Numbered from the stretch's first letter, positions 23,474-32,976 are shown. The stretch is DNA of 64,000 nucleotides from Actinomycetota bacterium (GCA_003569265.1 BGON01000002.1:124001-188000), one strand, 5' to 3'. Notes: generated by a model not told the origin, from the sequence alone. Translations and numbers: made by a program.

Positions 23474-24337
23474 ATGACCCGTAAATCCTGGATTCAATTT
23501 GGCATTGTCGGCTTCTTATGGGGAATTCCTTATCTACTCATGAAGGTAGCTGTTGCTGATATTCCACCTCCCCTCATCGTTGCTGGCCGCACACTCATTG
23601 GTGCTGCAATTTTGATTCCTATTGCGATGAAGAAAAATACTTTCAAAGATGCAATCAAAGGCATTAAATACGTAATTCCATACGCTGTACTTGAAATGGT
23701 TGGCCCTTGGATTCTCATTACAAATGCAGAAAAAGAAATCTCCTCTGGTCTTGCCGGATTACTTATTGCAACTGTTCCAATCTTTTCAACTATTTTCTCT
23801 TCACTTCGTGGAGATCACAGCGTCTGGCAGCCAAAGAGAATCTTTGGTCTAGTTGTTGGTTTTATCGGAATTATTGCCCTCGTTGGTATTGAATCAATCA
23901 CTGGAAGCAGTAATCCAAAAGCTATTGCAATGGTGATTCTCGCAGCAATTATGTATGCCTACGCCGTACTGATGATTACGGCTAACTTGCCAGGCGTTGA
24001 TGGAATTGCCATTAATGGTGTGGCAATGGGACTCACCTGTCTTTTCTACACACCCATCGCAATTGCCACATGGCCAAGTAATCCAGTCTCAACTCAAGCA
24101 ATCACTGCCTTAGTTGCCCTAGGTGTCTTTAGCACTGCTATCGCCTTCATGCTCTTCTTCATCGTTATTGTGGAAATCGGTCCAGCGCGCGGGTCGTTAA
24201 CGACCTATATCAACACGGCAGTTGCAGTTGTTCTTGGAATTATCATCTTAGGTGAGCCACTTACTTTGGGAATTAAAGTAGGGCTACCCATGGTCGTCCT
24301 GGGCTCTTACTTAGCAAGTCGCAAAGAGAAAGTTTAG
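23474..24337 (+). CDS. EamA/DMT-family transporter
   Basis: A 287-residue protein with ten predicted helices and duplicated EamA units: WIQFGIVGFLWGIPYLLMKV opening the first and ARGSLTTYINTAVAVVLGII closing the second. It differs clearly from the other EamA protein at 17110, so they are not recent duplicates. Substrate unknown. Convergent with era, overlapping its stop by 4 bp. Confidence 0.85.
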   Translation: MTRKSWIQFGIVGFLWGIPYLLMKVAVADIPPPLIVAGRTLIGAAILIPIAMKKNTFKDAIKGIKYVIPYAVLEMVGPWILITNAEKEISSGLAGLLIATVPIFSTIFSSLRGDHSVWQPKRIFGLVVGFIGIIALVGIESITGSSNPKAIAMVILAAIMYAYAVLMITANLPGVDGIAINGVAMGLTCLFYTPIAIATWPSNPVSTQAITALVALGVFSTAIAFMLFFIVIVEIGPARGSLTTYINTAVAVVLGIIILGEPLTLGIKVGLPMVVLGSYLASRKEKV

Positions 24338-25254
24338 CGACGCTCTTCAAAACCTAGCTTGTCGAGCATGCGTGCATCACGCTGCCATTCTTTAGAGACC
24401 TTTATATGCAGGCCAAGAAATATTTTGGCAACAAGTGCGCGCTCAATATCTGCGCGGGCTCTGATTCCAATTTCCTTTAATCGAACGCCCTGGTGACCCA
24501 GCAGAATTGCGCGCTGCGTGTCACGTTCAACGTGAATAGTTGCATGCACATCATAAAAGGGACGTGATCCTTTTTCTTCTCGCTCACCAAACTCATCAAT
24601 TGTTACAACAATAGAGTGAGGAAGTTCTTCTCGAACATCCTGCAGCGCAGCTTCTCGAATGAACTCACAAATCAACTGCTCGATTGCTTGATCACTGGTG
24701 GTGCCTTCAGGGTAATAAGCAGGACCTGCAGGAAGTGCAGCACCAATGAGTTGGTTAAGTAAATCAATTTGATCATGAATCGCCGCAGAGACAGGAATGA
24801 TTTCATCCCATGTAAAGCCCTGGGCTAACTCCATAATCCCACTCAAGCGAAAGGCCAGCTTTTCTTTAGAGAGTAAATCTGTCTTGGTAATAACTGCAAA
24901 CTTCTTAGCTCTTGGGTGCTTTGCGATTTCTTGAGCAATATACACATCTCCAGCACCTGAGGTCTCATCGGCTGGAATGCAGAGAATCACAACATCAACT
25001 GAATCCATAGATTGATCCACTACAGCGTTCAGGCGATGGCCTAATAGCGTTTTAGGTTTGTGGACTCCAGGAGTGTCAACTAAAACTGCCTGGAAGTTAT
25101 CACCATGGACAATGCCTCGGATTGCACTGCGGGTGGTGTTGGGATGATGTGAAGTTATTGCAATCTTGCTTCCAACTAAAGCGTTAATGAGAGTTGATTT
25201 ACCAACGTTTGGGCGGCCAACAATGGCAACGAAGCCCGAACGGAAATCACTCAT
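24334..25254 (-). CDS. era: GTPase Era
   Basis: A 306-residue ribosome-assembly GTPase that binds the 3' end of 16S rRNA. G motifs: GRPNVGKSTL (G1), DTPGVH (G3), TKTD (G4) and SA (G5, IPVSAA). The C-terminal KH domain contains IHVERDTQRAILLGHQGVRLKEIG. Ten or so bases separate it from dprA upstream, so it is probably the last gene of the rplS-lepB-rnhB-dprA-era series. Confidence 0.93.
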   Translation of the reverse strand: MSDFRSGFVAIVGRPNVGKSTLINALVGSKIAITSHHPNTTRSAIRGIVHGDNFQAVLVDTPGVHKPKTLLGHRLNAVVDQSMDSVDVVILCIPADETSGAGDVYIAQEIAKHPRAKKFAVITKTDLLSKEKLAFRLSGIMELAQGFTWDEIIPVSAAIHDQIDLLNQLIGAALPAGPAYYPEGTTSDQAIEQLICEFIREAALQDVREELPHSIVVTIDEFGEREEKGSRPFYDVHATIHVERDTQRAILLGHQGVRLKEIGIRARADIERALVAKIFLGLHIKVSKEWQRDARMLDKLGFEERR

Positions 25255-25266
25255 AGGCTTATTCTC

Positions 25267-26151
25267 TCATTGATTTGCACCTATGAACTCCACTGCATCT
25301 GCAACTGAAGTGATCAACTCTGCGGCACGTTCACTAATTAAGCGATGACATCCCTGGCTCATCACAGAGTTAATTGGTCCAGGAATTGCCATGACTGGAC
25401 GAAATAGTTCGGCGGCATCGTGTGCGGTGCGAAGAGATCCACTTTGAAACGCAGCTTCAACCACCAGGGTAGCTTTTGCTATCGATGCAATTAATCGATT
25501 GCGAACCAGAAACCTAGAGGGCACCGCGTTCTCATGTGGCATGAGCTCACTTATCAATGCACCATTCACGCGCATTTCATCAAAGAGCTTTTGGTTTGAT
25601 TTTGGATAAGCGACTTCTATCCCCGTTGCCAAGACTGCAATAGATCGTCCATTTGCTTGCAGCGCTGCACGATGGGCAAAGGAATCAATTCCATATGCTC
25701 CCCCACTAATTATCGTCCAGCCTAAATCTGAAAAAGCCCGCGCAAAATCATTAGCAACATGAGCGCCATATGTTGTGGGTTTGCGTGAACCAACGATTGC
25801 CAAAGACGGTGTTACTAAAGAGGTTGACTCACCTTTAACTATTAATCCGATAGGTGGATTAGCTAATTGATTTACGCCCACGGGCCAGTGCTCATGTTCA
25901 GGGGTAAGAAACTTCGCTCCTACTTTTTCAATCTCATAGAGAATTTGGCCAACGTCAGCGGCTCGGATTGATGTGATGATCGTTTTCGTTTTCTCGGCTG
26001 GGTACTCACCCGAAAGAATAGATTCCAAAGTTTTAAGGGGGCCGAACTGCGAAATCTGGGCAGTCCAGAAGAAATGTCCGGGTTCGATGCATGAAAAGAG
26101 AATGGCGCGGGCTTCAAATGGAGTCAGAAAGGCAGGTGTTTGTATGTACAT
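25267..26151 (-). CDS. dprA: DNA-processing protein DprA
   Basis: A 294-residue Rossmann-fold protein that loads RecA on incoming single-stranded DNA. Family marks: LAIVGSRKPTTYGAHVANDF, TIISGGAYGIDSFAHRAAL, SIAVLATGIEVAYPKSNQKL and LRTAHDAAELFRPVMAIPGP. It ends soon after the Rossmann domain, so the usual C-terminal winged-helix domain seems absent. In many actinobacteria yraN and comM separate rnhB from dprA; here only 46 bp lie between, so both appear lost. Confidence 0.88.
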   Translation of the reverse strand: MYIQTPAFLTPFEARAILFSCIEPGHFFWTAQISQFGPLKTLESILSGEYPAEKTKTIITSIRAADVGQILYEIEKVGAKFLTPEHEHWPVGVNQLANPPIGLIVKGESTSLVTPSLAIVGSRKPTTYGAHVANDFARAFSDLGWTIISGGAYGIDSFAHRAALQANGRSIAVLATGIEVAYPKSNQKLFDEMRVNGALISELMPHENAVPSRFLVRNRLIASIAKATLVVEAAFQSGSLRTAHDAAELFRPVMAIPGPINSVMSQGCHRLISERAAELITSVADAVEFIGANQ

Positions 26152-26197
26152 AAGGCGTCACGTTAAAACTGGCAGGTGATAAAAAGCTTAGGTAAAA

Positions 26198-26809
26198 CTA
26201 CTGCTTGTGAATAAGTGCAGCTACATTAGAAAAAGACTGACGATGTTGTGCACAAGGCCCATGTTCAGTCAGGGCCTGCGCGTGAGCGGTAGTGATGTAT
26301 CCCTTATGTCCGCCAAAGCCATAGAGCGGAAACTCTGTATCCATCTGACGCATAATGCGATCACGTGTGACTTTTGCAACCACAGATGCAGCGCTAATGC
26401 TCACAACTACTTGATCACCTTTCCACACCGCTAAGTTAGGAAAACCTAAACCTTGAATTGCATATCCATCGGTTAACACATATGCCGGGGTTATATCTAG
26501 GCCATTGACTGCACGGCGCATGCCATCAAGATTTGCTGCATGCACACCTCGTGCATCAACTTCTTGGGCCGGCACAATCACCACACTAATACTGGTAGCA
26601 ATTGATTGGATAAGTTCAAAGACTTCATCTCTTTTACATTCACTAATTTCTTTTGAATCTCGCACTGGTGCAAGCTCTGGTGCAAAAGGATCATTTAATA
26701 CAACAGCTGCAATTACCAACGGTCCAGCACATGCTCCGCGTCCAGCTTCATCAACGCCGGCAATAGGTGAGATTCCTGCTTGAATGAGCAGCTGCTCAAT
26801 AACTTTCAT
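26198..26809 (-). CDS. rnhB: Ribonuclease HII
   Basis: A 203-residue type 2 RNase H that removes RNA and misinserted ribonucleotides from DNA. The catalytic Asp/Glu motif GVDEAGRGACAGPLVIA lies near residue 19, with RDSKEISECKRDEV, VLTDGYAI and the KGDQVVVSISAASVVAKVTRD block. Its start is 7 bp from the lepB stop. Confidence 0.92.
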   Translation of the reverse strand: MKVIEQLLIQAGISPIAGVDEAGRGACAGPLVIAAVVLNDPFAPELAPVRDSKEISECKRDEVFELIQSIATSISVVIVPAQEVDARGVHAANLDGMRRAVNGLDITPAYVLTDGYAIQGLGFPNLAVWKGDQVVVSISAASVVAKVTRDRIMRQMDTEFPLYGFGGHKGYITTAHAQALTEHGPCAQHRQSFSNVAALIHKQ

Positions 26810-26815
26810 AAAGAA

Positions 26816-27469
26816 CTATTTCAGAACGTTGATTTGTGGAACGTAAGTAATATTTCTAAATGGCCAGATCACAGCAACCACACGGCCTGTTACACGAGAG
26901 AGTGGAATAAAACCTTTATTGATATCCTCTTGATGATATCTAGAATCAGCACTTGCTCCTCGGTGATCTCCCATAACCCAGAATTTTCCTTTGGGCACTG
27001 TGACATCAAAATTCATATCGCTAGGTTTATTTCCAGCAAAGATATATGGCTCAGTAATAGCCTTACCATTAACTGTTAATAGCCCTGCTTTGTCACAACA
27101 AACAACTCGATCTCCCTCAACACCAATTACACGCTTAACTAAATATTGCTTAGCTGGGTTAGGTAATACACCCACAGCAACCAACCCTGTTTTCAACTTT
27201 GCAACATATTTGTTTGTTGAATAATCTGTAATTTCAGGTAACCAGCCGGCAGGATCGCGGAAAACAACGACATCACCGCGGGCGATATTGCGCGAAAGGA
27301 AAGGAACTTTATTTACCGCAACGCGGTCTTTAATCTGCAAAGTGTTTTCCATAGAGCCAGAGGGAATATAGAAAAACTGCACTAGAAACGTCTTTATAAA
27401 CAGGGAGACAACAAGTGCAACTACAACAAGGATTGGGAGCTCCCGTAGGAGGGAACCCTTACGACGCAT
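26816..27469 (-). CDS. lepB: Signal peptidase I
   Basis: A 217-residue type I leader peptidase with one N-terminal membrane helix (about residues 12-32) and its catalytic domain outside. Active-site Ser is in YIPSGSMENTL, the general-base Lys in YLVKRVIGVEGD, and the conserved GDHRGASADSRY box is present. It sits in the conserved rplS-lepB-rnhB order and cleaves Sec/Tat signal peptides. Confidence 0.93.
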   Translation of the reverse strand: MRRKGSLLRELPILVVVALVVSLFIKTFLVQFFYIPSGSMENTLQIKDRVAVNKVPFLSRNIARGDVVVFRDPAGWLPEITDYSTNKYVAKLKTGLVAVGVLPNPAKQYLVKRVIGVEGDRVVCCDKAGLLTVNGKAITEPYIFAGNKPSDMNFDVTVPKGKFWVMGDHRGASADSRYHQEDINKGFIPLSRVTGRVVAVIWPFRNITYVPQINVLK

Positions 27470-27477
27470 TGAGGTGA

Positions 27478-28014
27478 TTATTCGGCTTTAGGAGTTTCTT
27501 CAACAACTTCTTCAGCAACAGGGGCTTCAACAACAGCCTCAACTACTGGAGCCTCAACAACTGCCTCAACTACTGGAGCCTCAACAACTTCCTCAACAAT
27601 GACAGCTTCAGCAACTACAGGGGCAATTGGTTCAGGTGTTGAAAGAATTCCATCACCGTAACCTTCAACACCATCGCGCTTTTCGCGAATCTTTGCAGCC
27701 TTACCACGTAGATCGCGTAGGTAGTAAAGCTTGGCGCGACGTACTTCACCCTTCTTTACTAATTCAATCTTTTCAATAACTGGTGTGTGAACTGGGAATG
27801 TGCGCTCTACGCCAACACCGTAAGAAACTTTACGGATTGTGAATGTTTCACGAACGCCATCGCCTTGACGACGGATAACGATTCCTTGGAATACCTGAAG
27901 ACGGCTCTTGCTACCTTCGATAACACGGACGTGAACCTTGAGCTCATCACCAGCACGAAACTGTGGGATGTCTTTGCGCAGCGATGCTGCATCTACGGCG
28001 TCAAGAATGTTCAT
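27478..28014 (-). CDS. rplS: 50S ribosomal protein L19 with acidic C-terminal tail
   Basis: The first about 115 residues are canonical L19 ([54 protein letters not shown]). A further 60 residues follow that L19 normally lacks, made of VVEAPVVEA-type repeats rich in Glu, Val, Ala and Pro. The DNA there is visibly repetitive (about 27520-27610). Actinobacterial L19 proteins sometimes have variable tails, but the role here is unknown; an electrostatic or chaperone-like function is only speculation. Confidence 0.93.
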   Translation of the reverse strand: MNILDAVDAASLRKDIPQFRAGDELKVHVRVIEGSKSRLQVFQGIVIRRQGDGVRETFTIRKVSYGVGVERTFPVHTPVIEKIELVKKGEVRRAKLYYLRDLRGKAAKIREKRDGVEGYGDGILSTPEPIAPVVAEAVIVEEVVEAPVVEAVVEAPVVEAVVEAPVAEEVVEETPKAE

Positions 28015-28053
28015 GGAATTCGTCCTTTTTTATCTTCATCTATGAAGCACCGG

Positions 28054-28087
28054 CTGTGGCAGGTGCAGACTGAGTATCTTGCCACAG
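28054..28087 (-). promoter_or_regulatory. Inverted repeat in the rplS leader
   Basis: A perfect 8-bp inverted repeat (CTGTGGCA at 28054-28061 and TGCCACAG at 28080-28087) with an 18-base loop lies about 40 bp upstream of the rplS start. A second small hairpin (CTTCATAGATGAAG) follows nearer the start. This could be a ribosomal-protein leader or a protein-binding site. No match to a known L19 leader was established. Confidence 0.4.
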
Positions 28088-28116
28088 AAGGGGCCTTGAG
28101 CCTAAATCGGGTAAAT

Positions 28117-28881
28117 CTAGGCGGGAATCTCCCGCATGAGGGCGCTATGTAGGTGTGCTCCACCAGCCACGGTTAACTCCATCCCCCTCCATGCATGAGT
28201 AGTCACGATAGCCCCAGCTTCTGTGGCAACTAATGCCGCTGCAGCTAAGTCCCACTCTTTTAACCCGGTTTCTATATAGCCGTCCACCATCCCAGTTGCC
28301 ACACAACATATATCCACCGCCGCTGCTCCTATACGCCTGAAGTCACGAATTTTCGGAAGAAGTTTGTTTACTAAATCCAGTTGATTTATGCGATCTTTTA
28401 CATCGTATGCAAAGCCAGTGGAAATTAGGGCTCGGTTTAACTCAATGGGCTCATTGCACGTTATCGGCAAATTATTTAAAAACGCACCACCGCCACGGGT
28501 TGCATGCCATGTTGAATCAATAGTTGGTGCATGCACCACTCCTGCCACCGGACCTTGAGCATCTTTGACGGCAATACTGATATTCCATGCTGGAAGTCCA
28601 TAGAAATAATTAACGGTTCCATCTACTGGATCAATCACCCAGGTGTAACCGGATGTACTCACCCTGCCTGCACCTTCTTCACCAATAATTCCATCATCTG
28701 GTCTAGCCGCAAGAAGGGCGTTAACTATGAGTTTTTCACTTGCAATGTCCATCTGTGTTGCAATATCTATCGCAGTTGATTTAGATGTTAACTCCCAAGA
28801 GGCTGGGCGATCAACTAATAAACGGCCAGCTTGCTTGGCTATATCCAAAGCTAGCTCTAAGAGTTCATGATTAATACTCAC
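28117..28881 (-). CDS. Inositol monophosphatase family protein
   Basis: A 254-residue Mg-dependent sugar phosphatase. Metal-site motifs: GEEGAG, WVIDPVDGTVNYFYGLPAWN and the C-terminal EWDLAAAALVATEAGAIVT. Family members hydrolyse inositol-, histidinol- or fructose-bisphosphates or PAP; substrate cannot be decided. It precedes rplS in the same direction with a 102-bp leader between, so it is probably transcribed separately from it. Confidence 0.85.
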   Translation of the reverse strand: MSINHELLELALDIAKQAGRLLVDRPASWELTSKSTAIDIATQMDIASEKLIVNALLAARPDDGIIGEEGAGRVSTSGYTWVIDPVDGTVNYFYGLPAWNISIAVKDAQGPVAGVVHAPTIDSTWHATRGGGAFLNNLPITCNEPIELNRALISTGFAYDVKDRINQLDLVNKLLPKIRDFRRIGAAAVDICCVATGMVDGYIETGLKEWDLAAAALVATEAGAIVTTHAWRGMELTVAGGAHLHSALMREIPA

Positions 28882-28906
28882 ATGCTCATCCTAACCCTGT
28901 CATAGG

Positions 28907-30157
28907 ATGGGCAGCATGTTCTCGGCATATACAACCCTATTTCGCACTCCGGGAGCGATGAAATTTTCAATTCCAGCCCTCATCGGCCGAATGCCGATAT
29001 CGATGGATTCATTAGCGCTAATTTTTATCGTTATTTCCGTCAGTGATTCCTATGCTTTAGCTGGGGCGCTGAGTGCGGTTGCATCCATAGTTATCTCTAT
29101 TGCAACACCATTTTGGTCCAGGCTTGCTGATCGCATTGGGCAACGAAAGATGTTGCTGCGTGTTGTGCCGCTCAAAATCGCTGGTCTCTCACTCTTTATT
29201 GCCTTAGTAATGAATGAAGCACCGGTCTGGAGCTGGTTTGTTTCAATTATTGTGGCTGAACTTGCTGCAATCAATACTGGCGGCTTAGTGCGCAGGAGAT
29301 GGCTTCACGTCTTAAGTCCGGATAAATCAACTACCGCTGAAGATGAAGCAGATAAGCATGTAGTCAATACTGCTTACTCTTACGAAGCCTTGATGGATGA
29401 GATTGTTTTCATCGTTGGTCCCATTACTGCCACGGCGTGTGCTACATCGATTGCACCTGCGGCTGGATTAATTGCGGGAATGATTTTGATGTCTATTGGA
29501 CTGCCTCTCTTTGCAATGCAACGAGCAACTGAGCCACCACCATCGCCAGTGCGAGTAAAGGATCCACATCCCCCAGTGATTGGAATACCTATCGTTCAGG
29601 CAATTGCACTTGCCACAACTTTCACCGGTGGATTCTTTGGTGCAATCGCAATTACTGTCGTTGGATTTGCCGAAAGCCAAGGGCAAAAATCACATTCGGG
29701 TTTACTACTGGGCTTGTGGGCATCAGGCAGCGCAGTCATGGCCATCATTAATGGTCTGATCAAATGGAAAACTCCATACGTCGGCCGGTTCCTCATCTTT
29801 TTAACGGCGCTGACCGTTCTATCAATTCCATTTATATTTGTGGATTCAATATTTTGGTTAGCTATCGCACTCTTCTTTAACGGCATTGCTATCGCGCCTT
29901 TAATAGTAAATGCCTATGGTGTTGTGCAGGAAGCGGTGCCGAGTGAACAAATCACTGAATCTTTTACATGGGTCGTGGCAGGTATGCCGTTAGGTGGTGC
30001 AATCTCTAGCGCCCTTGGCGGATGGGTCATCGATACCTACGGGGCACAAAACGCTTTCTGGGTGCCCCTGGGATTTATGTGTGCAGCTTTATTAGCCACA
30101 CTGCCCTACTTTCGCGTTTATAAGGGGCTCATCCATTACTCTCTGAACCGTGACTGA
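28907..30157 (+). CDS. MFS transporter
   Basis: A 416-residue, roughly 12-helix major facilitator protein. Features: basic loop FWSRLADRIGQRKMLLR after helix 2, the central cytoplasmic loop about residues 205-225 (RATEPPPSPVRVKDPHPP), and the terminal FTWVVAGMPLGGAISSALGG. Substrate unknown; this layout is common among actinobacterial efflux-type proteins. Overlaps the sepH start by 8 bp, which suggests coupled translation. Confidence 0.83.
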   Translation: MGSMFSAYTTLFRTPGAMKFSIPALIGRMPISMDSLALIFIVISVSDSYALAGALSAVASIVISIATPFWSRLADRIGQRKMLLRVVPLKIAGLSLFIALVMNEAPVWSWFVSIIVAELAAINTGGLVRRRWLHVLSPDKSTTAEDEADKHVVNTAYSYEALMDEIVFIVGPITATACATSIAPAAGLIAGMILMSIGLPLFAMQRATEPPPSPVRVKDPHPPVIGIPIVQAIALATTFTGGFFGAIAITVVGFAESQGQKSHSGLLLGLWASGSAVMAIINGLIKWKTPYVGRFLIFLTALTVLSIPFIFVDSIFWLAIALFFNGIAIAPLIVNAYGVVQEAVPSEQITESFTWVVAGMPLGGAISSALGGWVIDTYGAQNAFWVPLGFMCAALLATLPYFRVYKGLIHYSLNRD

Positions 30158-30929
30158 GCTTCGATTAAATGGCAAGAGTGAGGACGGTACTCACTTGTCC
30201 CTGCATGATAATGATGGCAATGAGTTCACTGTTCGCATTAGCGACACTTTGCGTGCCACAGTTAATCAACCTCGTCTTTCTGCAGTTCCAGAACAAGAAG
30301 TCGACACAATTTCTATCAAAGAGATTCAGCGTCGCTTGCGTGCTGGTGAGTTAGCAGAAGAGCTAGCTCGCGAAAATAATATTCCACTAGAAAAAATCGA
30401 ACGCTTCTCTGGTCCAATCTTGCAAGAGCGCATCTACATCATTGATCAAGCTCAACAAGTTTCAGTTCGCAAAGAAGGTAGTCGCGATCCAGTTAACTTA
30501 TTAGGTGTAGTTGTTTCCCGTCTTGCCCCGCGCAATATCGATCTTTCAGATCTTTCGTGGAACACATGGCGCCATGAAGATTCAACATGGACAGTTGAAC
30601 TGCATTATCCAAACACCAACGGTGTTGGAATTGCGCAATGGAACTTTGATACCACTCGTCGCGTTCTTACATCTATGGATGAAAATGCGCGTTGGATGAT
30701 GGGCGATGAGCCACCAGTACGTCAGATGAGCGCACCTGGTCTTGTCTATTCAGATGCAAATCACCCATCCTTGCGCGAAGACATCACCCCCATGCCAGAG
30801 GTTCCACGCTTGGCAGTTATTCGCGAACTGCCAGATGATGAGGCTGCGCGTGATGGAATTGTTGCACGTGCAAAGGTTCCAAGTTGGGATGAAATTATGT
30901 TCGGCATTAAACCAACTGAAGATCAGTAA
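30150..30929 (+). CDS. sepH: Cell division protein SepH
   Basis: A 259-residue protein. The N-terminal 100 residues match the actinobacterial SepH (DUF3071) domain: ELRLNGKSEDGTHLSLHDND, VDTISIKEIQRRLRAGELAE, and the helix-turn-helix-like ENNIPLEKIERFSGPILQER. SepH binds FtsZ and stimulates its assembly in Streptomyces and mycobacteria. The C-terminal region is short compared with Streptomyces forms and ends in SWDEIMFGIKP. It abuts the convergent AlkP-family gene with no spacer. Confidence 0.85.
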   Translation: MTELRLNGKSEDGTHLSLHDNDGNEFTVRISDTLRATVNQPRLSAVPEQEVDTISIKEIQRRLRAGELAEELARENNIPLEKIERFSGPILQERIYIIDQAQQVSVRKEGSRDPVNLLGVVVSRLAPRNIDLSDLSWNTWRHEDSTWTVELHYPNTNGVGIAQWNFDTTRRVLTSMDENARWMMGDEPPVRQMSAPGLVYSDANHPSLREDITPMPEVPRLAVIRELPDDEAARDGIVARAKVPSWDEIMFGIKPTEDQ

Positions 30930-32042
30930 TTAACTCAAAGCTGTAGTAAACAAACCCACCTGAGATTCAATCTCACTATCGCCACCATGATGGCCAACCA
31001 TGGCACCTTCCTTTTCAGCACGCTCTGGATCAAGTAAAACAACTCCACCTTGGGCAATAGCAATAACTTCGCCCATGCGATCAAGTGCATCAGGACTTAT
31101 CTGACTACCAAAGAGGTTTGTAGCAATCGCTTCTTCGCGCGTTAGCACCCTTGCCTTGGAACCTAAAAACTCTTTCCACCTGCTAGCTAATTCACTTCGT
31201 GCGCTCACGCTGTCATTTTCTGGAGATAAATAAAGATGTCTAGCTCTCGGCTCACCCGCAATGACGGCCACACCCTCTAATAACGGATTATCTTGTCCAA
31301 TAATTATCTTCTCACCTGCATTAACCATTCCATGATCTGAAGTGAGCCAAATGCGGGTGCCATGTGGCATCTCTTTCATCAGGTTTGAAAACATTTGATC
31401 AATGACAGAAAGCGCGGCTAACCACTTATCACTTCCAACACCATCACTATGTCCAGCTGCATCTAGATCATTGACATAGAGATAAACAAAAGATGGTGTC
31501 TTTTGCAGCGCAGCTTTAGTCTCTGCAATTAAATCTGCAGCAACGTTTGCGCCTTTATAGTTCGCCCCACGAAAGACTGCTCGCGTGAACCCTGAGTTCT
31601 CATAGCGCTTTGCTGCAACATGTGTGACGTTAATGTTTTCAGCTACTGCACGTTCAAATAACGTGGGAACTGGCTGCCAGTTAATCGGATCAACGCGCTC
31701 ATCCCATTTAAGAGCGTTAAGAATACGACCACCACTTCGCGGAACTTGCACGGTGTAACCGAACATTCCGTGAACTCCAGGTAATTCACCAGTCATAAGT
31801 GTTGCTAGCGATGTTGCAGTAGTTGATGGGAATGAAGTATTTATCGTTGAGAACTTAGTTAGGCGCGAGATAGTGGGCATGGCATCGCCATATTTTTCAA
31901 TGACATCTGCGCCAAAGCCATCGATTAGAAAAAGAAGTTCACGCCCGCTGGGTGAAGGCCCAATCGCTAAAAGGTCTTCGGAAGTCGATAGCCCCAGGGA
32001 TGTAAAGATCGATGGAGTTATCTGGGACAAATGCACGTTCAT
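30930..32042 (-). CDS. Alkaline phosphatase superfamily (nucleotide pyrophosphatase/phosphodiesterase type)
   Basis: A 370-residue AlkP-superfamily hydrolase. Metal and nucleophile motifs: LLFLIDGFGADVIEK at the N-terminus, SFPSTTATSLATLMTG with the nucleophilic Thr, YVNDLDAAGHSDG and WLTSDHGMVN, with the last metal ligand in VGHHGG. There is no signal peptide, so it is probably cytoplasmic. Substrate (nucleotide, phosphonoacetate-like or phospholipid headgroup) is not readable. It is divergent from psuG across only 31 bp. Confidence 0.85.
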   Translation of the reverse strand: MNVHLSQITPSIFTSLGLSTSEDLLAIGPSPSGRELLFLIDGFGADVIEKYGDAMPTISRLTKFSTINTSFPSTTATSLATLMTGELPGVHGMFGYTVQVPRSGGRILNALKWDERVDPINWQPVPTLFERAVAENINVTHVAAKRYENSGFTRAVFRGANYKGANVAADLIAETKAALQKTPSFVYLYVNDLDAAGHSDGVGSDKWLAALSVIDQMFSNLMKEMPHGTRIWLTSDHGMVNAGEKIIIGQDNPLLEGVAVIAGEPRARHLYLSPENDSVSARSELASRWKEFLGSKARVLTREEAIATNLFGSQISPDALDRMGEVIAIAQGGVVLLDPERAEKEGAMVGHHGGDSEIESQVGLFTTALS

Positions 32043-32073
32043 ATCTTCTCATTACATCGGCTAAGGTTGACCC

Positions 32074-32976
32074 ATGAAGAGTGCAATTAAATATTCAGCC
32101 GAAGTTTCGGCTGCACTTGCAGCGGGCACCCCCATCGTTGCACTCGAATCCACGATTATTAGCCATGGATTGCCACGGCCATCCAATTTGGCAGTTGCCC
32201 AAGAGTGTGAAGGCATTATTCGCCAGCACAGCGCCGTCCCAGCCACAATTGCACTCCTTGATGGCGTTGTTCATATCGGACTTGAAGCCAATGAATTAGA
32301 TGCCATAGCTAATCGTGATGATATTTCAAAAGCATCGAGCCGAGATTTAGCAATCATCATTGCCCAGGGCAAGAGTGCAGCAACAACAGTTGCCGCCACA
32401 GCTCACATCGCAGCGATTGCTGGAATCAAAGTATTTGCAACTGGTGGTCTTGGCGGGGTTCATAGAGGTGCCAATGAATCATTTGATGAATCAGCAGATT
32501 TAACTGCGCTCTCACATTTAGATATCACCGTTGTGTGTGCTGGAGTCAAATCAATTCTGGATGTTCATGCCACACTAGAGCGCCTTGAAACGCTAGCAAT
32601 CGCCATCGTTGGCTATAAAACCAACCACTTCCCGGGTTTCTACTTAACTGATTCAGGCTTTGAGATTGAACACCGCGTTAATTCAGCCCAAGAGGTTGCC
32701 GCAATCATTAAAGCCCGTAGTCAGGTTTCAACTGCAAGTCATGCCTTGATCGTTACTAACCCAGTTAAAAAGCAGATGGACAAGGCCCGCCATGATGAGA
32801 TTTTGGCATCAGGCCTTGCCAATGCTGCCCGTGATGGAATTGATGGAAAATATGTAACACCATACTTACTGGAGCATTTCCACACTGCCAGCAAAGGTGA
32901 ATCACTTGCCATTAATACTGAAATCATTAAATCAAACTGCGCGCTAGCTGCAGATATTGCGATGGCGATTAAATGA
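32074..32976 (+). CDS. psuG: Pseudouridine-5'-phosphate glycosidase
   Basis: A 300-residue enzyme that splits pseudouridine 5'-phosphate into uracil and ribose 5-phosphate. Family blocks: TPIVALESTIISHGLPRPSN, TIALLDGVVHIGL, TTVAATAHIAAIAGIKVFATGGLGGVHRG and VVCAGVKSILDVHATLE. The stop overlaps the psuK start (ATGA at 32973), forming a two-gene pseudouridine salvage unit with it. Confidence 0.92.
   Translation: MKSAIKYSAEVSAALAAGTPIVALESTIISHGLPRPSNLAVAQECEGIIRQHSAVPATIALLDGVVHIGLEANELDAIANRDDISKASSRDLAIIIAQGKSAATTVAATAHIAAIAGIKVFATGGLGGVHRGANESFDESADLTALSHLDITVVCAGVKSILDVHATLERLETLAIAIVGYKTNHFPGFYLTDSGFEIEHRVNSAQEVAAIIKARSQVSTASHALIVTNPVKKQMDKARHDEILASGLANAARDGIDGKYVTPYLLEHFHTASKGESLAINTEIIKSNCALAADIAMAIK

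Noticed and set aside
27500-27620. Repetitive DNA that might be a tandem-repeat or CRISPR-like array.
   Set aside because: The repeats are in-frame codon repeats of the L19 tail, unevenly spaced, without spacers.
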